From contig BRXU01000009.1 of the NCBI GenBank assembly GCA_030267565.1, positions 2,440,001 through 2,504,000 on the forward strand: a stretch of 64,000 bases of DNA. Reading direction: 5' to 3'. How positions within the stretch are numbered: position 1 is the stretch's first letter; each line of letters opens with the position of its first letter. The notes beneath the pieces were generated by a model that saw only the letters and a program-made list of their open reading frames with translations, was not told the origin of the DNA and made no database searches. This DNA comes from Pleodorina starrii. Lineage: Eukaryota > Chlorophyta > Chlorophyceae > Chlamydomonadales > Volvocaceae. This document shows, piece by piece, positions 12,301 to 22,153 of this stretch. The position numbers were made by a program, and so were the translations under genes.

Positions 12301-15300
12301 AATTCCTCACATGATACTCACTGTCGCGAATCAGGCTACGACTAAGCGTCGAGCAGTCAAACGTGGCGCGAGACGCTGGGACAGCGTCGAAATGACCCTT
12401 AAGAACCAACAGATCATGACTGCCGTACCAGAAACCAACCACAGGTAAGCAAACCACCAGACTGCCAGGAGATCAACGCAATGGAAATATTCCAACCACA
12501 AAACACATCTTCCAAACCAACCACATCTCAAGTATGATGCACATCAGCGACCCACAGACCCAGGCGACATTACACCGTAACCTCGCCTTCGACCTCAGAC
12601 CAGCGCGCCTGTCCCGCAAATCGAACGAATTCAGTAATCCGTCATGACAGATTGTCACGTGTTATTCTGCCGTACTTGCCACGTTTCCCGCAGTGGCTGC
12701 TGCGGGTCTACCCCGTCTCGGGCTGGGCGCCCGGCTGGACAGGACTCCTGATCGCAGCGGCGGTGGTCATTTCGGTGTCCCTGTCCGCGCTCACCTTCTC
12801 AGCACTGGTGTCCCGGTGGGTGGGTGGGTGGTCGAATCGTCTGCAATCGTCTCTCTTTGCTTGTAGATTGTTTCCCGCAACAAGAAACAAGAAAGGATAC
12901 GTTTCACCTGCAGGCAGGTGTTTTGTTGTTTGTTAGTTGCCACTTGCTGCTCTTACCCGTGTCACTCGGCCACGCAACGTGCCTTGCGTACGCGTCCAGC
13001 CACAGTTCGCCAAAATAAGTATGCCTGCCGGTGCGGTGTTGCGACGTATGGCGTGGCTTACTTGTCTTGTTCGCCCGACCTATCTACTTTGTCTGCCGGG
13101 CGCCGGCACGAACACGGGTGCCTCGTCGTCAAACGCTGCCGTCTCCCGTCCCCCCCGCGGGTTTACTCTCTTTTTGGGTTTTGCCACGTGTGTGCAGGCG
13201 ACAGCACCAGATGCTGCTCAACGCGCTGCTGCCCAAGGACGTTCTGAAGGAGCTACGGCGGGAGCACACTGCAGCGCGGGAGACCCGCATCCTGGAGGCG
13301 GGTGCGTGCGTGCGTGCGTGTGTGTGCCCACGTGTGTGTGCTTGCGTGCGTGAGTAGGGCTGCAGGAGACCTCCAATTTTTTTGGGTTTTTTGCGTCGAA
13401 TACGGCCATGATATTATTTTCCTAATTACTATTTTTGTCTACTTGTTCATATTTTCCTAATTTTTTATACTATTTTCCTTTATACTCAGAAATGATTAGA
13501 ATTAATATTCTTTAATTATTAATTGATTTACAGGGAAATCATACTAGGAAGGGGCACCGGCATAGGGGGTCTATGTACAATGGGGCATGCCGCCCCGCGC
13601 CCCCCCGCGCCCCGTCGGGAGAGGAGACCCCCGCTTTGGGCTGTCAAAGCCTAAGCCAACCACAGTACTGTTTCCCGCCGCCTGCTGTCCAACCTCTCTC
13701 CCCCTCTCACGCGTCTCGCCCCTGCTTGCAAACACAACACGCAGAGACCCCGGCGGACATGTTACTAAACATGATGGGTGAACTGCTCGGGGGCCGCACT
13801 CCCGACTTGCGCGATGTGGTGTACATTCGCACCGCTCTCATGCGAAACATGGACATCTATGGGCCGATCAACCTCAAGGGACACCTCAACGACTCGAGCC
13901 TAGATGTGAGTGGATGGGGCCATCGAGCGCTCTTGGGTGTGTTCGGCGGCAGGCTGGTGGGCTGTTGGGTTGCCACAGCGGGCTGGTGGGCTGGTCGGTT
14001 GTCACAGCGGGCTGGTGGGCTGGTCGGTTGCCACAGCGGGCTGGTGGGCTGGTCGGTTGCCACAGCGGGCTGGTGGGCTGGTCGGTTGCCACAGCGGGCT
14101 GGTGGGCTGGTCGGTTGCCACAGCGGGCTGGTGGGCTGGCCGGTTGCCACAGCGGGCTGGTGGGCTGGTCGGTTGCCACAGCGGGCTGGCCCTTCCACGT
14201 TCGCATTGCACCACATGTGCATGTGCACAACCCAAAGCCCATGACTCCAACCCCCCAAACCCTCCCCAAACCCTGCAACCGTTGTCGTACTGTACTGTAT
14301 TGTACGGCACCAGGCTGAGGTCGTGAGCGCACTCATGCAGCAGCTTGGTGGCACCAACGGCACGGATCGGGATCTGGATCGGGATCTGGGTCGGGATCTG
14401 GATCGGGATCTGGATCGGAATTCCCGCGTGGGGGGGCTAGCAGGAGATTCCGAATTGGAGGCGGATGCTGCCGCGGACGGCGTCTTCATGGATCTGGGCT
14501 GCCTCCCATCTTGCCAGGTGCGTGACTAATTAGTCCAGGGGATGGGGTTTTAGGGTTTTAGGGTTTTCAATCAATTGGAAGTCGGGTTTCTATCGTGGGC
14601 CACAGGAAGAGAGTGCACCAATCGACTACCGCACCCCCCGCGCCTGCTTGCATCCCCCGAAACCAAAACCCACGTGCCCAACCCGGTTGACTCCAGCAGG
14701 GCGACGGCGTCGATGTGTACGACAACCTCAGTGCCGCACTGCAGCTGGTGCTGGGCCTTTCGCAGCCGCAGCCCTGCAACGGCGGCTCCCCGCACTCCTG
14801 CAGCGAACTTCCCGACGTGACCGGCTGTACGACTGCCGGCGGAGGGGCGGGCGGAATAGGAGGAACCAGGCGCGAAGGGGGAAGGGCGGGCGGAGGAGAA
14901 GGAACCGGTCGCGAGACAGCCGGGGAGCGATGCGGCTCATTGCCCAGCCGGGGACCGCTAAGCGGCCCCGGAGGCCTGACCCATGGGCCACCTTCCTTCG
15001 CCAGCATGCTGCCATTGGCGGCATCAATGCGGTCCGAAGGCGGCGGCGGCGACGGTGGCGGCGGCACGGCCGCCGCCGCGTCGGCGGCGGCGGTGGCGAC
15101 GTTGACGAGCCGCGGCGGCGGCGGCGGCGGCCACGGAGGGCGGCGGGGCTTGCCGCTGAGCAGCAGCCTGGGCATGCAGATCCCATACAACAGGCCGCAG
15201 CCGCAGCTGGTGTTGAATAACGTGATAATTGAGGAGGTGGGATGGGACCGGTGCGCGCTTGGACGCGTGCTTAGAACCATGGATGCGTGCGTGGGTGCGT

Positions 15301-18212
15301 GCGTGCGCGCGTGCCCGGAGAAACGCCCTCCTGCGTGTTCCTAGACAGGGTGCGACTGTACCCACGCGTGTTCGCTTCTAGTTTCTCGCCCAACCGCAAA
15401 TGCTGTGTGTGTGTGTGCCTGCGCGTGCATGGCCGCGTGTCACTGAGGTGGCGACCGTTGGCGTTACACAACACGGAGAAGGAGGAGGGGGCGGAGGAGA
15501 AGAAGAAGAGGTCCCCTGAGAGAGGAAGAAGTCGTGATGCAGGGGCGTGCCACCACCTGTGTGGGGGCTGTCATCCGCTCTTTCGAAGCTCTGAAGCCCT
15601 GTCGTACCGCCGTACTGCTGCCGTACTTTTCATTCCCCTTCCATTGTCGCAGTCGGAGCGTCTTCTTTCCGCGGCCGACGGTTGGCAATTCGACACGTGG
15701 AGTCTGCAGGAGGCCACTCAGGGCCACGCGCTGTCGGCGCTGGGCTTCTTCCTCATCCAGAGAGCAGGACTCATAAAGACATTCCGGATCAAGCCCGTCA
15801 CGCTGGCCAGGTACGACAGTAGTAATGGTGTCGTACCGCGTTCATGATACCTTCAAAAGAGTGGGGGTGCAGAGAGAGGCGGTGGACGGAGGAACCGTGG
15901 CCCGCCGCCGCCATGGAGTCCCCTTCCCGGGGACCGATCGACCCGTGGGTCTCCCCGCCTTCTCCCCGCTCGCGGCCTGCCTCGCTCCTGCTGCAGGCTG
16001 CTGCGCCGCCTGGAGGCCGGGTACCTGGACAACCCGTACCACAATGCCGTACATGCTGCGGATGTACTGCAGACCCTCCACGTCATCATCCACGCCGCGC
16101 AGCTGCACGTGCACTACCTGGACTCGCTGGGGCTGCTGGCAGCGTACTACGCAGCGGTAGGGGTTGATCAGGGATTCTTCATTGTTGTACAGGGGTTTAA
16201 TAATTGTGTATTTTGACCAGGTTAGGGCGTGTTTGGAAACGTTCCTGCACCCCACCCACCCGCCCCGCTCCGCTCCGCTCCGCTGTCCGCTGTCCGCCTC
16301 AGATCGTGCACGACTTCGCCCACCCGGGCCTTACGAGTGACTTCCTGGTGGCTACCTCCGACCCGCTGGCTGTGCGCTACAACGACCGCTCGCCCCTGGA
16401 GAACCACCACTGCGCCGCCTCCTTCGGACTGCTGCAGCGACAGGAGCTAGACTTCCTGGAGCCGTTGAGCAAGAGCGAGCGGGCAGCGTTCAGAAAGCAG
16501 GTGCGGGGTCATGTTGGTGCGGAGGGGTCGATTGTGAGCTCAACGATGACCGCCTCAGCCATGTCGCACCTGCCTGTTGGCGCCGTCACCTCCCATGGTC
16601 CCCACACAGCCACACATCCACGCCCCCGCACCCACACATCCACGCCCCCGCACACGCACACATCCATCTCCGTGCCTTCAGGTAATCGAGCTGGTTCTGG
16701 CCACCGACATGAAGCAGCACTTCTCCATCCTCTCCCACTTCAACACAGTGCACCGGCTGTCGGCTTTCTCACACCAGCAACATCAACAGCCTCAACAACA
16801 GCACCAGCAACACCAGCAACATCAGCAACAGCAACAACAGCAACAACAGCAACAACAGCAACAACAGCAACAACAGCAACAACAGCAACAACAGCAACAA
16901 CAGCAACAACAGCAACAACAGCAACAACAGCAGCAGCAGAAGCCGCAACAGCAACAGCAGCAACAACACCCCGCGGCACTGCCACCGTCGACCAGCTTCC
17001 TGCGTTCCGTGACCAGTCGGTGGAACACGGGCTCAGCGGGCGCGGACAGGTTGTCCCTGTTCCGTCCCTCCCTCCCTCCGTCGCACTCACTCTCGCCGCT
17101 GCTGCTGCAGCTCACGGCTCCGAAACCCGTGGACGACACGGAGCGGCTGCTGAGTCTGCAGGTGGTGCTCAAGTGTGCGGACATCGGGCACCTGGGGGAG
17201 GCGCTGGAGGTGCACAAGAGGTGGGGGGGCTGGGGTTTGGAGCCACTCGGGGGACCAAACACGGAAGCCGGCTGATGAGGGGGCGGGGCTGTGTGTCTGA
17301 CTGTTTGCCTCGTGCGTCAGTGTGTGAGGGAGGGCGTTGCAGCCCTTCACTCCTCGAGAAGGTGACGAGGGGAAGGGTTGCGGCGTGCGGGCCCATGAGT
17401 TGACGCAAAGCTTCAACGGATGGGTCGCCTTCTCGACCGAGGGTTTGCTAGCTTGGCAGCTGTGGCAGCATTCAATTTTGGCATTCCCCTCGGCGGGGTG
17501 TTTCAACCAGGTAGGTTTCGTTCCGCGTCCCCACCAAAGCAATCCGTTCCTCTTGTCCCCCTCGTCCCCAAGGTGGCTCGGTGTGCTGGAGGAGGAGTTC
17601 TTCCGGCAGGGCGACCGGGAGCGGGATCTGGGTCTGCCCATCAGCCCGCTGTTCGACCGGGCCAAGCAGGGCGTGTCCAAGAGCCAGGTGGGCTTCTACG
17701 ACTTCGTGGCGCTGCCGCTGGTGCACGCCCTCAGCAGCGCATTCCCGGGGGCGGCGCAGCTCATGGGCTGCTTCATGAACAACTACAACCACTGGCGAGT
17801 GGTGGACGGGCAGCCGCCGCTGGAGGCGCCGCGGCCCAAGCCGCTGCAGAGCTGCGGCTCGAGTCGCAGGGGAGAGGCGTCCATCATCTTGGCTTCGCCG
17901 ACGGCGGCGGCCGCGGCGGCGGCGGCGGCGGCGGTGGTGGCGCCGGCGCCGGCGCCGGCGAAGCCGCAACGTCTGCTGTCAGCGACCCGCCGCGTGTTGG
18001 GCTACTCGCACCGGCAGGTCAGCCGGAGCTTTGCGTTCCCGTCGGCGCAGGGTACGAGCTCGTTCAGTACGGGGAAGCAGACTCGGGTACGGGCTGCGAC
18101 TGCCGTAGAGGTTCGGGAGGACGAGCATGTGCGGGACCCGGTTCCGGAGCTGGAGGCGGGGCCGGAGCCGGAACGGCCGTCGGTGATTAGGATGACGCTG
18201 AGAAAGGTTTGA
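6399..18212 (+). CDS. PDE-A: receptor-type class I cyclic-nucleotide phosphodiesterase, two TM helices
   Basis: Predicted to hydrolyse cAMP and/or cGMP at the plasma membrane under control of an outside sensor. Eighteen exons: 6399-6494, 6793-6921, 7435-7599, 8310-8424, 8498-8542, 8571-8785, 9077-9147, 9428-9557, 12694-12815, 13198-13301, 13745-13905, 14314-14517, 14700-15236, 15653-15810, 15997-16156, 16303-16500, 16682-17220, 17573-18212; 1262 aa. TM1 is near residues 43-65 and TM2 near 330-360. Between them is the sensor-like region typical of algal cyclase/PDE receptors (WFEQQMSLALVPLSAM; VNPYCGSPCAFN; TVFWGF). A cytosolic linker follows, with an Asp-Arg-Asp-Leu repeat and a Gly/Ala-rich part. 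The catalytic domain (about 699-1130) has YHNAVHAADV, HDFAHPG, NDRSPLENHH, ATDMKQHF, KCADIGH and the invariant Gln in SQVGFYDF. About 60 glutamines interrupt it near residues 900-965. Exon 1 is the least certain part: it is chosen by phase and a GTAGGT donor. Confidence 0.85.
7833..7850 (+). repeat. Telomere-like TTTTAGGG repeats in a PDE-A intron
   Basis: Two adjacent TTTTAGGG units, matching the Chlamydomonas telomere repeat, lie in the intron after the WFEQQ exon. Similar short runs occur at 14545-14567 and 58939-58982. Confidence 0.7.
9730..10431. mobile_element. Transposable element, short copy (702 bp)
   Basis: Begins TGTCACGCCCGATTACC and ends in the imperfect inverted match TAATCCGTCATGACA: 18 of 24 terminal positions pair. 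Its first 54 bp (part A) and last about 645 bp (part B) recur in the long copy that starts 2 bp later. B looks identical in both, at a constant offset of 2218 bp. No transposase frame is visible; the recurring 66-codon minus frame looks non-coding. It sits in the PDE-A intron between the exons ending SLANTQ and starting WLLRVYP. It may be a DNA element with terminal inverted repeats or an LTR of a Ty3/gypsy-type element. Confidence 0.75.
10434..12649. mobile_element. Transposable element, long copy (2216 bp)
   Basis: Same ends as the short copy (part A at 10434-10487, part B from 12004), but with about 1.5 kb of unique sequence between A and B. That unique part holds one 138-codon plus-strand frame (11105-11521) with no recognised domain. 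The base after the element begins GATT (12650-12653), and GATT also precedes the short copy (9726-9729). So the whole A-B-gc-A-I-B array may be one insertion with a 4-bp target duplication. The host reading frame is unaffected because the element is intronic. Confidence 0.7.
13370..13545. other. AT-rich island in a PDE-A intron
   Basis: About 175 bp, strongly AT-rich (long T runs, CCTAATTTTTT, TTAATTATTAATTG), inside an otherwise GC-rich gene, just before the exon starting AETPADMLL. No frame. It could be a transposon remnant or an organelle-derived insertion. Confidence 0.5.
13952..14187 (+). repeat. 29-bp minisatellite, about 8 copies
   Basis: Tandem units of 29 bp, each with GCTGGTGGGCTGG followed by TCGGTTGCCACAGCGG, fill most of a PDE-A intron. 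The copies differ by single bases (TTGTCACAG in one, GGCCGG in another). Confidence 0.95.
14545..14567 (+). repeat. Telomere-like TTTTAGGG repeats in a PDE-A intron
   Basis: GGTTTTAGGGTTTTAGGG followed by a third partial unit, 28 bp after the 5' splice site. Confidence 0.75.
16773..16970 (+). repeat. Coding CAACAG hexanucleotide array (polyglutamine)
   Basis: Nearly pure CAACAG/CAGCAA repeats encode about 60 Gln with a few His, Pro and Lys. They lie inside the PDE-A exon at 16682-17220, between the ATDMKQHF helix and the PKPVDDTERLL helix of the catalytic domain. PDE-B has no polyglutamine here. Confidence 0.95.
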
Positions 18213-20157
18213 GGGGTGGCGGGAGGGGCTTTATTTTCGGAGATCGACGGGAGTTTCGGAGCCTGGGGAGCTTCGAAGTGAAGGCAGCTGCAGCTACCTA
18301 CCGTAGCTTCGACTTGGAGATGCGGGAGAAGCCCTCATGTCCAGGGTGTTTTGCGCAACGACGAGCGTGAATCAAGAGTCACAAGTATATTTACATGACA
18401 TGTGGAACATCCGCGGGACGGCTTCAGGAAGAGCGGGGTCAGCGAGAGGGACTGCGTTCTGTTGTGTTTCTAGTTTCTGAGTCCAGCTAGTAACACGAGT
18501 TCGATACATGGATGGTCACGTTCACCCGGGGGCGCGGATATGGCGCGGTTTCGGGACACAGAAAGTATATATGCCCCACTTCCGTGTGGCCACGTAGCGC
18601 ACGCTTTCCTGCCCTTCGGAATTAAAAGTATGAATGGCGCAAACTGATTTCTTATGTCGCCGCAGCGATACATTACTCTGTACTGTTGGCGCTCGGTTTT
18701 AGGGCGGGCGGCCGAGAGGGCAGGAGAGTCTGAACTTTAAAGCTTTGAACATCCCCTGATTTTTTTCAAATGAGATTGTTCAAAGCCAGCCCGAGGAGCG
18801 GACTGAGGCCTGCGGTGAGTGCAGTTTGCTGCATCCAATCACGGCAGATCTGAACAGCGCCGCACGCCGCAGGCGTGCCGTTACCGTACCCTTTCCCGTT
18901 GATGCCGTTGGGACTTGGGTTTGATAATAATCAGAGATAATAATATAAGTTCGCGCCGCGTTGCGATGTTTCATCCATTGCATGTGTTGGGCGATCTCAA
19001 GTAAGAAAAAATGTCTGGACAGGCCTGCAGGGGCCTGCTATTCCTTGACAAGCTGCGCTGTGCCCGCGCTTTGGCGCGCTTTTTAGTGAGAATGGATGAT
19101 TGTTATCTCAGGAGGTTTGATATGTTTTGCGACGTGGCATGGCTTGGCGTGGAAGAGGGAACGAATGCCCCGAACGCCATCCCAAGAAACAACGACCGCC
19201 CGATCAATTTCACCATCCGTGAGACTTGGGCCAGGCACCAATGCCGGGTCGGCCTGTGGGTGGCGGATCGATCGGGTGGTTTGGTTGCTGGGTGCTGGGT
19301 GTCTTGCCGCTCCAGTGGCAGTCACTGGCAGGCGACTCTATCTCTGACGGGGGAAGGGTCGGAGGGATGAGGCAGATGAGGTGTCGTATTGGAGGAGGAT
19401 TTGGAGCGTGGCTGTAACTGAAGTTTCGACATAACTCGCATAGCGTAAAGACACAAGATGACGTTGACGACGTGCACCCAGGTGCACCCGTGTGTTGACC
19501 TGGCCGAACGGCCTCCAACTCGGCTGTATCCAAAATGAGCTGGAGGGACCATAGGACTGCACGACGACTTGAAGATGTGATAGGTCGGCTACAAGCGTTT
19601 ATCTGGGCAGGATCAAGAGCTGCTGAGGTTAATTGATCATGCTCGTCCATGATGACGGTTACAGTTTTTGGTTATTGCAGTGGGTTCCAGACTCCGGAAA
19701 GATAGAGCCCCTATAGAGCGCTAGAGTCAACGGGCCAGCTGGCCGTGTACTGTAACGTGCGCTGGTTACAGGTTATTACTCGGTGTGTGAAGAAAGCGAA
19801 GGCAAGCTCGAAGGAAACTAGGAAAGCCAGGCGCAGGAACACCTAGAGCGCTAAAATGGACGACCGGACGCGAACTAATATCTTCTCTACATTGGCAAAC
19901 TGCTTCACTTTCAAAGTGCGTTACGTTATCGAGCGGAAGTTGGAAGTAACCCTTGCCTCCTTTATCGGCGCAGAAGGACTACTATGCAGATAAAGGAGAA
20001 GCTTAGACAACCAGTTCCAGTGTAAAAAGACGCATGGCCAGTATAAAACGAAAACGGCGCTCTCAAGGGAAACGGCAAACGGGGAAGGGAACAAGGGGTT
20101 GGTGTCGGCTTCCTTGAAGCCGGAAAAAGGGCGGGGCCCCGTTCAATCCGTATGGTT

Positions 20158-20281
20158 TAAGTTGAGTGCTAAAGTTTCTCGCGGTCCATAGTTTCTCGCG
20201 GTCCATGAGCCTCCTGGCTCGTCTGGGCCTTATGAGCTCTCGAGCTTGTAATACAATACAATACAAAGTTGAGTGCTAGGG
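20158..20281 (+). mobile_element. Retroposon 3'-end insertion, copy b, with 13-bp target duplication
   Basis: A 95-bp insert (about 20173-20267) is flanked on both sides by AAGTTGAGTGCTA. It ends in a tail of AATAC units (AATACAATACAATAC), typical of target-primed non-LTR insertion. Near its 5' end the segment GTTTCTCGCGGTCCAT is tandemly doubled. The body has GAGCCTCCTGGCTC and GAGCTCTCGAGC, both able to fold. TGTAA precedes the tail. Confidence 0.8.
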
Positions 20282-21246
20282 CGGCGAGGGCGTGAAGTGT
20301 GAGAGTGTCGACATTCCTGCTGATAGACAGCCAGAGCTGTATATCCGAAATGCCTGCGGCTTCAGCAATCCGCCCCATGTATAGCATCGCGCTCCGTCTC
20401 GGCACTGTGCAACTCTTCCCGCGAGCGCATTGCTTGGCTTAAGTAGCTTGACAGTAGACATACATGGAGTGTATCATTCACATATCACGCAGGCTGACTT
20501 GCAAATAGAAGGACAGCGGATCTGTTTGCGAGGGTCGCGACGACGTGCACTTGCCGCCGACGGGAGTGCACAGGCTTCGCTACCAAGGTATCCGCCGTAT
20601 CGTAGAGCAGGCTTCACAACTTTAACATTAGGACAGGGACGGTAGAAGTCCCCTAGGTTGCCGACTGCACTTGTTGGGCGGCCCGCAGAAGACCGCCGCG
20701 TCGTGCGTGCAATTTGCCGCTTGGCGTCCGACAACCAGCAGTTCGCCCCTAATGGTTTGTCCCATGCAACCTTTGTTGTTATAGTAATATGCGTCAAGTC
20801 GGTCGGACCAGCTAGCAGAGCTGCTGTGGTGTGGTCGCGGGAAGAATGTTCGCAATGCAAACTTAGTTGGTCGCCGAAACGAAGATTCATTTCACGCCGT
20901 CATGTCAGAAATCCACTTTGAGGAACGATGAATCTTCGGTAATTAATTATAGGCCGAGAGGTGTTGGTTTGACCTCGGCCTCGGTCCATGGAGACTGCCA
21001 AACTGGTTTTTACTCATGCGATGTTGGGTTCCTATAATAAATTTACCATGCAATAAAGAATGTAATCTTTTACATGTGCAGCCTTTAAGTTGGCCGAGAG
21101 TCTGCACTTTGGGAACTTTTTCCCTTCCCTTCCTACTACCATGATGTACCAATAGGGGATAATAGACTATGTCACTTCGTCACATAGTCCTGTATACTAC
21201 AGTCCACAGTTCACAGTTCACAGGCACGGACATGGGCAATCCTACA

Positions 21247-21287
21247 GGGCGGGGCCCCCCTGGGCGCTTCGCGCTGGGGCCCCGCCC
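21247..21287. other. Perfect 12-bp-stem GC hairpin
   Basis: GGGCGGGGCCCC at 21247-21258 pairs exactly with GGGGCCCCGCCC at 21276-21287 across a 17-nt loop. Each arm itself contains the palindrome GGGGCCCC. Intergenic; role unknown. Confidence 0.8.
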
Positions 21288-22153
21288 AAAAAAGTGAGAC
21301 GTAGACAATGTGCGTAAGCCAGCTTCTGGGCTCCAAACGAACTGCCATGGGCATACATATAATTGAATGCTTGACTACAATGCCTGTCCTCTCCCTTAAC
21401 TCGACATTTCCGTTATGAATACGTAACGAGCGCTCCTGCGACACAACTACACAAGCGTACTTGGAGAACGCGAATATCAGGTCGCATCATGATTGATTTC
21501 GTCGGTTCGCCTTGGCCTGCGGACATTGCACATTTAATCCAAACAGTCTCAGTTGTACGAGTTTGGTGTGCGTGAAAAGTAACATGTGCGCTGTATCCCC
21601 GTCCCACCATTAGCAACCTCCAGTTTTCCAAGCATGGATGAGATCTGACCCTGCGAAACAGTGCCAGACACGGTATATCGTTGAACGCGTTTCCTTCGAT
21701 GTGTTGATGATTTGTGTTTATACGCTCGTTGACTTGTTGACTTACCTCCTTAGCGACTACTTGAATCTTTCTTGGTACTTTCTGGACAGCCGGATACTTC
21801 CAGCGTTCCAGGCCTTGCAGCGGCTGGAGACCGTTGGGGCGTTGGGTTCTATGGTAGTGGACGAACCAAAGTAAGATGGTGAGTTTTGCGAATTGGAACT
21901 CACCCGGAGAAAATTTTGATGAGCAGTGACGCGGGTAGGCGGTAGGGGGGGCGCCTCGCCTTCGCCGACCTAGTTATTGCCGTGAAGACGCTCCAAGCAC
22001 AGTTGAGATGAATTCAATATTTTCTATTGATCTGCTTCAGTCAATCTGTAAAGATGGCGTTGCTTCTTGTTGATAAGGTCACGCAGGCCAGATGTCCGCC
22101 GGCCGTAGGCATACTTCCAAGTCAAACTCCCAAGTCGAACCGCACACTTTGTC

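Larger units (their letters stand above)
18213..22153. other. Intergenic, PDE-A to PDE-B
   Basis: Contains the PDE-A 3' region and the PDE-B 5' region. I see no convincing gene. A frame at 21638-21874 ends near a GTAAGA donor and could include a 5' exon of PDE-B, but its phase does not fit the next exon. It holds retroposon copy b and a 12-bp-stem hairpin (both listed). Confidence 0.5.

Noticed and set aside
13886..14332. Open frames on both strands over the 29-bp minisatellite
   Set aside because: All frames stay open because the unit lacks stops; the PDE-A exons on each side join in phase without it.
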